In this document: positions 1 through 10,700 of the stretch, one piece after another
Layout of the letters: every line of letters starts with the position of its first letter
Numbering within the stretch: position 1 is the stretch's first letter
Assembly (NCBI RefSeq): GCF_932276165.1
Contig: NC_064005.1
Coordinates: 4,712,001 to 4,776,000 of the forward strand
DNA: 64,000 nucleotides
Direction: 5' to 3'
Source: Plutella xylostella
Taxonomy: Eukaryota; Arthropoda; Insecta; Lepidoptera; Plutellidae
Program-made: the position numbers and the translations under genes
The notes under the pieces: generated by a model
Seen by the model: only the letters and a program-made list of their open reading frames with translations
Databases searched by the model: none
Told to the model about the DNA's origin: nothing

Positions 1-44
1 CGCAACTGCGACATACGCAATTAACCACAGTTATCTATCCCCAG

Positions 45-3000
45 GAGCTACTCCTGTTGGTGCTCGGATGCTATTCAGCAATGGCGGCCGCGCCTTGCTG
101 CGACAACTCCGTGCCCATCAGAGTCGGCGGCTACTGCGGGGACGGGGACCTCAAGATCAACATCAAGTGCCCCTTCGGATATGTTCCCCTCAAGGACATC
201 GTGATCAAAGGCGACCAGCTGTACACCATGGATGCTCCTAACTTCAGCTTCGCCTCTGATCCTAAGGAGTAAGTTGTTATTGACCTTGAAGTTTTACTTT
301 CAGTTCGAATCACCGTATCACGCAACCCGTTGAATTCTTTTTAAAGGAGTTAGTTTAGTTTATTGAGTGATTGCAGACAAACTTTAGAGAATTGGAAGTA
401 TCCGTATCGTAAGTTTTAAAACTCATCGTCGTTATCATCCTAGGTGTGTTATTTGTATGCTTGAAGTTAAATAATACTGTGAACATTTAGTTAAAGTCCG
501 TAACGACATCATTTGTAAATAATCGCAACATCTGTTTGTCATTGTTGGATTATAAACACCATTATTATTATTTCAGTACTTATCTACGACCTACAAATGG
601 TTTCCACATTTAGACGGTTTTTTGTTGTTGTTGCAAATAATTTATAGAATGTTATACATGGCCATGCAACTTATTCAACATGCATGAATGGTCTCACTTC
701 TCACACATGATGGTTTGTGATCAAAATACTATATCCCAAGTCCCAACTAAACCAAGAAAACAAATAAAACCATTAGAAACACAAATGGATGCTACATAGA
801 TAGCATGAGTTGTCATATCATACAATAATCCCATATAGTGTAGGGGTCAGTTTCCACCGAACGGTTCTTTGAACTCTATCCTACCGAATCCAATTGCACC
901 AACAGCTACAAAACCATTGCACCACCATCACAATAATTTCCATAATCTTCAGTCAATAACCAAACGCCCCCCTCACCCGCAGCTACTGCGTGGGCGAGAT
1001 GCTCCGCAACAGGTCGGACCCCGCCGCCGGCCGCGTCAGCGTGGCCATCGTGTGCTTCCAGCAGGAGTACTCCGAGAACAAGGACATCGAGGTCACCGGC
1101 ATCCTCACCCTCGTCTCCGTCGCTTTTCTCGCCCTCACCTTCGCTGTCTACATGTTCTTGCCGCAGTTGAGGTACGTTTGTTTTTAATTTTGTTTTAGAT
1201 TTGCAAGTTCTTTCAAAAACCTCTTATGACGGTCTTAAATTTTACAAAACCTACGATCTTACATATTTTATTTGTTGTGTTCCAGGGATCTGCAAGGATT
1301 GTGCTACATGTGCCTCTGCCTGAGTATGGCTCTTGGGTTTTTGTCACTCGGCATTCTACAGCTAAACCCTAATTTCACGCAAGAAATCTGCACAGTCACA
1401 GGTAAGGTTTTAAATTCCAATTATTCAAGAAATACTCGTACAAATGTTATTGGCGTATTTTCTATAAGTTTTAACAGTTTTTATATCGTTGCAGGATTTC
1501 TGCAACAAATACTCGTATAAATTATACTGGCGCATTTTGGATAATTTTTAACATCATGTTTTCTTATCATTGCAGGATTTCTGGTATACTTTTGGATGAT
1601 GGCTACATTCTTCTGGACTAACGTTATTTGCATCAACGTTTACAGGACAGTCGTGTAAGTCTCTTTGCTTCTCTTATTTAAATTGCATTCCGAAAGCCTT
1701 TTCACTATTGTCTTACAAGCCCATCTCATCAATACATGCTATTATCTCTCTGATTTCTCATCTTCTTTGTACTTATTCATTATACGTTATTATCCTTGAT
1801 GATTATGTGTTCTCCAGAAACTCGGCCCACTTGAAGAAGACGGAGCGGCGGCAGTACTTCATCTATAGCTGCTACGCGTGGGGCTGCACCTTCCTGTTCC
1901 TGGTGGTGTCCCTCATCACCAACTTCATCGAGGGAGACCACCTCAAGCCCGGTATCGGGGTCAACAGCTGCTGGTTCAAGGGTATTGATTTCTTTGTATA
2001 TGTTTGTCTATATGGTTAATTGGTCTATACGATTGTCCTCCATGACGATGACTAGTGCTAAGAACACCGTCCAACTTTTAAAATAGAAAACTCTGCGAGG
2101 TTACCGCAGTTTTCCAATAAAAGTAGTATGTTTTTCATTTTATCTTATTGGGATAAAATTATGCTATATACTATGGATCATAAACTTTCAAAGTTCCATG
2201 TGAAGTTCAAAATATATTTAAATTAATTACCTAATTCTTAAATTGATTATTAATTTACATTCCAGACCGCACGACGACGTGGGTGTTCTTCTACGGGCCG
2301 GTCGCCATTCTGCTCACCGCGAATGTGGCGCTGTTTGTACTCTCATCACTCAGCTTGTGGAAGCACACCAGAAAATACGAGGTCTCCAAACTCAACAATC
2401 TCAAATACAGGTAATTCCATGCATTTGTTATTCTTGATGCAAGAAAAATGCAGAATAATGAGGTGCATGTCCGATTTTCGGCAAAGTATTGTCCTTAATG
2501 GCATGCAATTTGTTAGGCTGAAGATAGTTATACAAAACAACGTGAGTTTACCGTTTTCCAAGTAACCTCAGTAACCCCAGTGGTACGAAAATATATTGCT
2601 AATCTGATTAAAATTCCAAGGCAGGTTGACGTCCCAAATAATAACGCGAAAACCAAAATAGGTCTTCCAAGAATGACACAGGCCGCTAGCTCGACAGAGG
2701 CCTAAGTTTATTTATATCACATTCGGAACAACTGGTTTCTTTCTAAGGACGGTCCGGTTATAGGCTGTCTTTTGCCGTATTTTTATTTGTTTTGTTTGAA
2801 TGTCTCCAGATTCCTTCTGTCGCTGAAGCTGCTGCTGGTGATGGGCATCTCGTGGGTGTTCGAGATCGCCAGCTTCGCGCATGGAGAGTCTCATATTGTT
2901 TGGTAAATATAGTAAAATCAAATTAAATAAAAAATATACATATGTATAACATTAATAATTAATATAGATTATAGAGCGTCCACTATATTATTGTATTTTA

Positions 3001-3952
3001 GACGTTTCCTTATGTCTGGTAAATACAGTTGGTTTTCCTTTGCAGTCATCAAATATGTATGGTATTAGGAATGTCAAAAAACCAATAATATAATGGACAG
3101 AGTATAAGAGACTATCCCCCTTATTCATAAAAAAGCTAGTGGACGCTTTAGCTATTGAACTTTTCTGTCACTCTCTGACAGAGAATAATTTGTTTTTTGA
3201 CAGAGAGAGACAAAACAGTAGCTTTATTGCTTTAGATCATATTTTAATAAATACCTAAATGAACTAAGTAGGTATTTCAATCAAGAATCAGTTTACAATA
3301 TATCGCTTATTTATTCATTGGAGGAATGAAACTGAAATTATATCATGCTATTTGTTAAGAAAATTTCACGCGATTCGCAATTAATGCGTGCATAATTGAT
3401 TGCACATACTCGTAATTATTGATCGCATTTCAATAACAAATTAATATTCATGAAACTACATACTTATCTACTCTTTTTTTCTTTGAATACCAAAATAATA
3501 TATTACTTGAAGAAGCTGTAACTCCGTCTGATAAAACCCGATGATAACGAAACATATTGCTTGTATTTCCACAAAAATGTTTAAATCTGGTTTAAAGCAT
3601 GTTTGACTCGGTATTTGACCGATACATTTGGATTTGAAAGCAGTAAAGCACGCATATTTTTTACGCATCTATATAGTTTTTGTAAAAAAACCTTTACGTA
3701 AGTATCAATTTCAACCATCTACATCATAACAAAATCTTCCACAGGAAAATCATGGACACGTTCAACTGCCTCCAAGGCGTGGTCATCTTCCTGATCCTGG
3801 TGGTGCTGCGTCGCCGCGCCGTGCGGGGCCTGGCCGCCGCCAACCTCTGTCTGCCGGTGACCAGGGGCCTGGCCGACAAGCTCAGCCCGCACGACGACTC
3901 CGACGACCAGCAAATCTTGGGTGACGAGCATACGGAAGTCAGGCTCAACTGA
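45..3952 (+). CDS. Methuselah-like G-protein-coupled receptor (5' end possibly off-window)
   Basis: Eight exons join in one frame: 45-268, 983-1171, 1286-1401, 1576-1654, 1818-1981, 2266-2410, 2810-2902, 3745-3952 (405 codons plus TGA). All introns are GT-AG and the phases match. The first visible exon follows an AG acceptor and begins with a hydrophobic run (ELLLLVLGCYSAMA) that looks like a signal peptide, so the initiator Met is probably just upstream in an earlier exon. A short Cys-rich ectodomain (CCDNSV, KCPFGYVPL, DYCVGE, VCFQQ) of about 100 residues is followed by seven hydrophobic segments, e.g. GILTLVSVAFLALTFAVYMF (TM1), FWMMATFFWTNVICINVYR (TM3) and LKLLLVMGISWVFEIASF (TM6). This is the Methuselah/secretin-like (class B) receptor architecture: plasma membrane, peptide-like ligand unknown. 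The C-terminal tail is acidic and short. The subfamily is not resolved. A related receptor lies downstream on the same strand. Confidence 0.85.
1429..1584 (+). repeat. Tandem duplication carrying a decoy 3' splice site
   Basis: Two diverged units of about 77-81 bp lie in intron 3 of the first receptor gene. Both contain AATACTCGTA near the start (1431 and 1508) and end with TTGCAGGATTTCTG (acceptors at 1491-1494 and 1572-1575). The second acceptor is the one that keeps the receptor frame. Use of the first would read GFLQQILV and then stop. Confidence 0.8.
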
Positions 3953-4699
3953 TAAGCTACCGTACCACCGAGGGCACATTAGCAATTGACAATCCGTAAG
4001 GGGCCGTCCATTAATCACGTGAGGTCGTTTTTCTCATTTTTTGACCCCCCCCTCCCCCCTGGTGATATTTGGTGAGGTTTGGGACCAACCCCCCCTCCCC
4101 CCCCCTGGATCACGTGTATTTTTTTGGAAGTCTATGTAAAGGCAATTTTTGACTAGAAAAAATATAGGTCATACAGTCATACTACAAATCGTTAAAATTT
4201 TTGCGCCGTCCAAAATATCGATTCAGAAATACCTAATTTTTGACAAAAAATTAATACACGTGATGTCTAACGAGAACCCCCCCTCCCCCCTCGTGACGTT
4301 TCGTGAGGTTTTCAGTACCCCCTCCCCCCCCCCTTTGAGCCTCACGTGATTAATGGACGGCCCCTAAGCAGCGTCACTCGCCTGTCAAACATCTGTCAGA
4401 CCAAGTTTGACAAGCGATCGAGCAAGCGAGGATTGTTATTGCCAATGCTCGGTGGTGGTCGCCCCACTGGTATAGAGTAGATTTGCATTTGGCGCTAGAT
4501 TTTTCAAAGGCTGTTGGTGTTTATCGAGATGCATGAGTGTGTGAATAATAGTCGTTTGAAATAAGGATGTGGCACAGTGATAGGTCTATTGATTGTGCTT
4601 AAACAAGACTGGTGTCTGGATCCAATTAAGACTTCATCAACCGACACCGTATGTTTGCCCTAATTTTCGATGAATAATAATTAGTATGTATTGAATAAA
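3953..4699 (+). other. Probable 3' UTR of first receptor gene
   Basis: The stretch runs from the TGA at 3950-3952 to an AATAAA at 4694-4699, the first convincing polyadenylation signal. It contains the MITE at 4000-4364, so that element is probably transcribed with the mRNA. From 4700 to 5348 the DNA is AT-rich with no coding potential seen. Confidence 0.5.
4000..4364. mobile_element. PIF/Harbinger-like MITE, copy 1
   Basis: Terminal inverted repeats begin GGGGCCGTCCATTAATCACG and end with its complement. The element is flanked by TAA on both sides (3997-3999 and 4365-4367), the 3-bp TWA duplication known for PIF/Harbinger elements. The interior has C-tracts and TCACGTG-type words. No coding sequence. 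The superfamily call is inferred from the TSD only. Confidence 0.8.
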
Positions 4700-5348
4700 G
4701 TTAAGTTTGATGGTGCTTTTATCATTATAATTAAGTCTAGTTCGTGTGATACTTCACGCTAAGCGTGAGGGTCAAATTAATAGTTATTTCTAGAAAACAA
4801 ATAAATAATTACAACATATCTCTTTGAATAAATTACTGTTCACTTTCTAGTTTTCCACAAACAGCTGCATAAGTGGTTAACATTGAGAGTAAAACGCAAT
4901 AGAATATCAAATACGTAGTTTTTATACTTACAAGGATTGTTATGATTTAGTTAAAAAGGATATCTACGCTTTTATTTTTATATGATGGTTTGTATGGTAG
5001 TTGCTTTAGCCTGATGATTATAGCTATATTTTTGGCCAAAAACTACGTAGGACGTTATCTATTATGTACTCATGTCTATGCACGACTTTAAAATAAATAA
5101 TTTAGTTAAGTTTACCTAAATATAGATTTAAAAAACCTGTGTGAAAGATTATATGTTTGCCATTGAGTATGTAATGTAATATAGATGCTTTGATTATAAT
5201 TCTATGTAAGTACCTACCTATATTAATGATAATAATGAACGAGTGACACACTGCTAATAGTATCTAGACAGTAATCAATGATTTCAAGTCAGAAATATTT
5301 TCAAGTAAATAAGTAATTAATATAACGATTATAAAGTCACATCCAATA

Positions 5349-5431
5349 CACATTTGATGTTTGTACCTTGTCGAAATAATTGTGATTATTAGTTTCTGAA
5401 TTAACACTTTGACAAGGTACAGAAATGTGTT
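5349..5431. repeat. Short imperfect inverted repeat
   Basis: ACACATTTG...TACCTTGTCGAA on the left pairs with TTGACAAGGTACAGAAATGTGT on the right with a small insertion. It resembles the interior of the inverted-repeat element at 13109-13250 (CACTTTTGAACCTTGTCAAA), so it may be a decayed member of that family. Confidence 0.5.
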
Positions 5432-5453
5432 TAAATACCTAATAGACAGATAA

Positions 5454-5809
5454 GGGGCCGTCCATTAATCACGTGAGGTAGTTTTTCTCATTTTTTTATC
5501 CCCCCCTCCCCCCTGGTGATATTTGGTGAGGTTTGGGACTACCCCCCCTCCCCCTGCCTGGATCACGTGTATTTTTTTGGAAGTCTATGTAAAGGCTATT
5601 TTTGTCTAAAAAAATATAAGCCATACTACAAATCGTTGAAATTTTTGCGCCCTTCCAAATTTCGGTTCAGAAATACCTAGCGCTTTTTGACAAAAAATTT
5701 ATACACGTGATGTCTAACGAGACCCCCCCTCCCCCCTCGTGATGTTTCGTGAGGTTTTCCGTACCCCCTCCCCCCCCTTTTGAGCCTCACGTGATTAATG
5801 GACGGCCCC
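5454..5809. mobile_element. PIF/Harbinger-like MITE, copy 2
   Basis: Second copy of the element at 4000-4364, same orientation, with the same GGGGCCGTCCATTAATCACG ends and TAA flanks (5451-5453, 5810-5812). The two copies differ by scattered substitutions and C-tract length. The insertion site is itself palindromic: AATAGACAGATAA on the left, TTATCTGTCTATT on the right. Confidence 0.8.
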
Positions 5810-5989
5810 TAAGGTACATTTATCTGTCTATTTCGAAATGTAACATGAATCTCTTTTTTTATATCTACCTACATCGGAAATCCTAGGGCTATTTATAAAA
5901 ATACTATTTGAATAAAATTATGTTTTAAATTATGTTATAATTGTTTTCATTTGATTATTCTTGTCTAGACTAGACTGCCCCTCAACCCA

Positions 5990-7060
5990 CGTTACCAACC
6001 AATTTTACCGACTTCGAAAAAAGGAGGAGGTTCTCAAATGGTCTGTAACGTCTGTTATGTTATTTATTTTATTTATTTAAACACTTTATTGTATGTATAC
6101 ACAAATTACACAGTTTAAAGTAAAAGTTAACAAGTACAAGAAAGAACAATACAAGTATATATATACAAAGGCGGACTTATCGCCTAAACGCGATTTCTTC
6201 CAGTCAACCTTTATGGTGTGGAAATAAAAGTAAGCCTATAACTCTTAAAATTAAATAAAACTACTGTATACACAGAGACAATCAAGTGTAACCTAATCCA
6301 AATTTAAATAAACATATCTAACTATAACCTAACATATTAAGTTCTAAGCTAAAAATAAATAAATATAAATAACTATTATGTACCTACATATATTAACTAT
6401 CATGTTTTATATTAATATAAATAGTAGTATACATATATAAATATACTATTACATATATAAATAAATAAATAGATAAATAAAATAGAATAAAACAATTACC
6501 ATCCCAAGGTCTTATAATAATGTAATTTAAGACTATTTTTAAATACATTAAGTGATGACGATAGCCGTACTTCCACTGGTAGCGAGTTCCACAGATTCAC
6601 AGCTTTGACAGCAAAGGAGCCACTATAGGCCGCACTGGTATGTTGCGGTACACTCAGCATTTTATTTTCCTGTGATCGCAAAGCACGTCCGTGGGAAGAC
6701 AAGTATGTGAACTTGCTTCGTAGGTACTGGGGAGCATTTGGATTATTAAGGGCATTATAAAGAAGACAAAGAATATGAGTATTCCTTCGAAGGCGAATCG
6801 GGAGCCACTTTAGTACAGCACGGTACTCAGAAATATGATCATATTTACGTAATCCGAAAATAAATCGGATACATAAATTCTGGAGACGTTCGAGTTTGTT
6901 ATGTGTTTCTTTTGTACGAATGTTCACCGATATCTCCAAAATTTATGAACCCATTTTGATAATTATTTTATTGATGTATTGGTCCCATATTAAAATCAAA
7001 AAGTATAATTCCACCCAAGGGTGGCAGAAGAAGTAAATAAAAAAAACAGAAGTTTTTTAT
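5990..7060. mobile_element. Lepidopteran GACTTCGAAAAA repeat split by a LINE
   Basis: The left part (about 5990-6055) carries ACCGACTTCGAAAAAAGGAG and the right part (about 6915-7060) carries GTTCACCGATATCTCC and TTTATGAACCCATTTTGATA. From memory these are consecutive parts of a dispersed lepidopteran repeat, here separated by the CR1-like LINE tail. Boundaries are approximate. Confidence 0.55.
6056..6939 (-). mobile_element. CR1-like non-LTR retrotransposon, 5'-truncated
   Basis: The minus strand encodes the C-terminal end of a reverse-transcriptase polyprotein (6939 to 6496, about 147 codons): LERLQNLCIRFIFGLRKYDH, then RALRSQENKML and VNLWNSLPVEVR, ending near SLKLHYY. This LWNSLP tail follows the RT domain in CR1/Jockey-type LINEs. 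The AT-rich 3' tail runs to about 6056 and contains the AAGGCGGACTTATCGCC block known from lepidopteran CR1 ends. The RT catalytic core is missing, so this is a dead fragment. Confidence 0.8.
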
Positions 7061-7794
7061 AATGAGCTCCTGAGTCACGCCCTTTTTGGCTCACTGCACC
7101 CTTTTTGCCACATCCCCTGTCTGTAGCATAATTTTATCTAATATTATTTAATTTAAAAAAATGTGTAAGAGGGAAAGGTGACCTACCAAGCGTGAGTGAT
7201 AAAAGTATCTATTATGATTCATGATATTATGATGACTCATTTTGAGCTTGCAAAAAGCCTTTTACTATTTATTATTGTATTGAATGAATCACCCAACCGG
7301 AAATGTGTTTTTATACGTACGACGTACGTAAGTATGTGTTTGACGGTTTACGTAAACTGTTCGCATTTAAATTTATTTTATAGTAAACCAACATATAGAC
7401 CATGTAGGACATGTAGGTACAAGTACAAACTAAACAAAATAGCGCCTCACAAACAAAAAATCCAATGACAAGAAAGTCTAAAGAAAATAGGTTTTGTTTT
7501 GACAAAGTTTGAATAAAACGTTTTTTTTTTTTAATACGGTGCCGGTGTAACGAAACGCGTCCTACCTGTCAATTTAAACGGTCACTGCCGCCGAGCTGCC
7601 GCCGCTGTCTGTTTGACAACTGACAATCGCAACTGTCAGATTTTATCAATTGTTTGTCAAACAAAATGAACATGAGATGTGCAAAACAGTTGAATATTAG
7701 TTAAAATTCTATAATGTACGTGCCTTTAGCGGCTAAACATAAAGTAAAGTGTACAATTATCGTGTGATGAATTAGATTTAAGTGATTATCAGAC
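7061..7794. promoter_or_regulatory. Upstream region of second receptor gene
   Basis: No coding sequence was seen. The last 250 bases hold a GC-richer patch (about 7540-7620) and several TTTGACA/TGTCA words before the start codon at 7795. The promoter and 5' UTR probably lie here, but no TATA box or initiator can be fixed. Confidence 0.3.
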
Positions 7795-10700
7795 ATGTGC
7801 GTATTCCCAGTGCTATTTGCTTTGTCGCTGTTGTGTTCACCGATCGGGGCGGAAGTGAGCGATACAGACCTCAATGACTTGTCTGAGCAACAGAATGCAG
7901 TGAAAATAAACAAATGCTGCGAGCCCAACGAGCTCATGATCGATTCAAGATGCCGCCTTGCCGATTCTATCAACAAAAGTAAGCACTTTCTCAGTTAGAC
8001 GCGAGTTACATTCATATGGCTTTCTTATCATATTTCGTCTTTTGTTTTCATATAATTTCTTGGACGCATGAGTTTACGAATCAGCCGGGTGTCAATTGCA
8101 GCAGACTTACAAGTTTACAGTCAGATTTACATAAATTTATTGATGTGTTCTAGCTACATGGGAGCCAAAGTTCAAAACCGAAGATGGAAAAGATACCAAA
8201 ATGAAATACTTTCGATATGTTCCTGGAGTACCTGACTGTGAAACTACACAGCAAAGAGCCATTTTCTCTTTAGAGAATTCCGAAGATGAGTTAGTATTTA
8301 TTCCCTATTTCATACATAATTCATAACTCAGGTTATGTTTTAAGTTATTGATTAAGTAAATAAACATTACAGGTTACAACTTCTATCTGATGGTCGGCTG
8401 CGGCACCTGATACATCACTTGCACAACTCAGGCACCGTCATGGAAGACCCACTGCTGGCCAACAGTTTCAGCATACATGACAACATCCCTATACCAGCGG
8501 TGGAGCAACCCGCTTCTTACGACCATGCTCAAGGAAAATACTGCTTAGATAAGGTAAAGATACAAAGCTGGCATATTAAGTATTTTGTAGAACTCACTTT
8601 GAGATGACTCATGTGTGAATTATTTGCTAAGCATGTATACTTGTATAGGTATTGATTATCAATAGACGTTTGAGTGGTTAAGTTATGTTAGAAAAATTCT
8701 GTTTCCTGCTTGTAAATTTATGAAAACTTTTTTTTTCAGATATTTATGTCAAAAACAAACATAACCGCACTGTATGCCTTGGTGTGCGTACCGGAAGTAA
8801 AGATTAACTGGAGTGACACAGACTTTATCATGAAGAAGATCTTAAACCCGTTGTTTCATGCTATAAATATGATATTGCTCCTGCTAGTGGCGATCATATA
8901 CTTTGTACTGCCAACGTTGCGAGACCTAGCAGGAAATATTATCACTACAATAAATGTGTGCCTCATCTTCGCCCAGGCAGCTGATCTGGTCAGGATATTT
9001 ACTGAGCTCAGTAATCATGTGAGCTTTATGATTGCCGGTATGTATTGTTATTAATTTTACTTGACATAGCATATTTAACAAATGGAATTAAATATTAATT
9101 ACTCCCTTGGAAAAGCTTCCATTAAAATTGAAGAGTATCTTTAGCAAATTTTTATGTCTAATACATTAATATGATCAGTTGCAACTATAGTAGTTAATGG
9201 CTAATTTATGGTTTCTTTTCATTACAGATATAGTTTTGTATGTGAGCCTTTTGGGTGTTTTCTTCTGGCTGAATAGTTACGGTTTTTACATCTGGAAGAC
9301 TTTTAAGTAAGTACTAACTATGGACCCTTCAATGTGATCTTTATTAGGCATGAACACGTAATTAATTGTATTGTGTCATCAGGGGCGTATTTACCCTAGG
9401 GCTAAAAGGGCTACAGCCCGGGGCGGCAGGCGGCGAAGGGCGGCCCAGGGGCGGCCGGCAGGCCGCCCTTGGACTTTAGGTTGGAGGATTAAAAAAGTAC
9501 AGAACAATACTTTAGGACGTAAGCCTAGAACGGCCCTGAGCCATCTTTCCAAATGTTGATTTCATGTCTTATAATATGATTTAAAGTATGAAAGCCGCCT
9601 TCGTTCTTTTCTGAACCGGTGGAATAGTGTACTTTTTTTCCACCTTGGTTCCTGAAAGGATCCTGGGGCTGCTTTTCCTACCAGAGCCTTAGCCTTGGGT
9701 TTTTTGGGTTTTCATCCGTTAAGGACACCTCACTATTTAGAAACGCTTTGCGGCTCTTAAGGCGGGCAGTATGTGTGTAAAGTGTGTGTCTGGAGTCGCA
9801 TTCTTGTTTGCCTTTCTCAACAGAACATGCCACTTTTCGCCGTATGCTAGGGGGTGCTATTCCAGCCAGAGAGTATAGACCTTGTAGAGCGGTGTCGGTT
9901 TGAGGCATCCCGTTACTATACGAACTGTGTCGTTAAGAGCAAAACCTCCTTCTCTAGCATGCGCGGACCTTGCCCATATCATCATCAGCCAATAATCATC
10001 CACTGCTGGACATAGGGCTCTCCCAAGGAGCGCCACATCCAACCACTACCGGCTCTACCCGCCTAAGGTCGTCAGTCCAGCGGGCAGGAGGGCGTCCCAC
10101 GCTGCTTTTGCCTGTTCGTGGTCTCCACTCGAGAACTCGTCTACCCCAACGGTTATCGGTTCTTCGGAAGATATGACCAGCCCACTACCACTTCAGCTTG
10201 CATATTTTGACAGCTATGTCGGTAACCTTAGTCCTCTGACGGATAACCTCATTTCTGATACGATCCATCAGAGAAACCCCAAGCATAGCTCTCTCCGACT
10301 CTCGCTGAGCGACTTTAAATCGGTGGACCAGTCCTACCGTCAGTGTCCACGTCTCTGCACCATACGTCATCACTGGCAGGACGCACTGGTTGAAGACTTT
10401 TGTCTTCTGGCTCTGAGGAATGGGAATCTTGCTCATATGCGGCAGGCCAATTCGGCTGAGAAGCAGAGTGCTAAGCTACTTGTTCGTAGAACTTGCGGAG
10501 AGGCGCCCCAGCTGGTAGAAGAAAGCCGTCGCAGAAGTTTCGGGAGCTGACTTTCTGCTTGGTGTTTTGGCAGTGGGTTTTGTACGTGAGGGATCTATCC
10601 AGGGTCACTCCGAGGTATTTTGGTGACTAGCAGTGCTGGATTTTTTAAGTTTGGCCTTTGTTCTTTTTTGAACCGGTGGAATAGTCTATTTTTTTCCGCC

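Noticed and set aside
9371..9559. Arg/Gly-rich small protein at the hAT end
   Set aside because: It lies across the terminal inverted repeat and GGC-rich subterminal repeat of the transposon.
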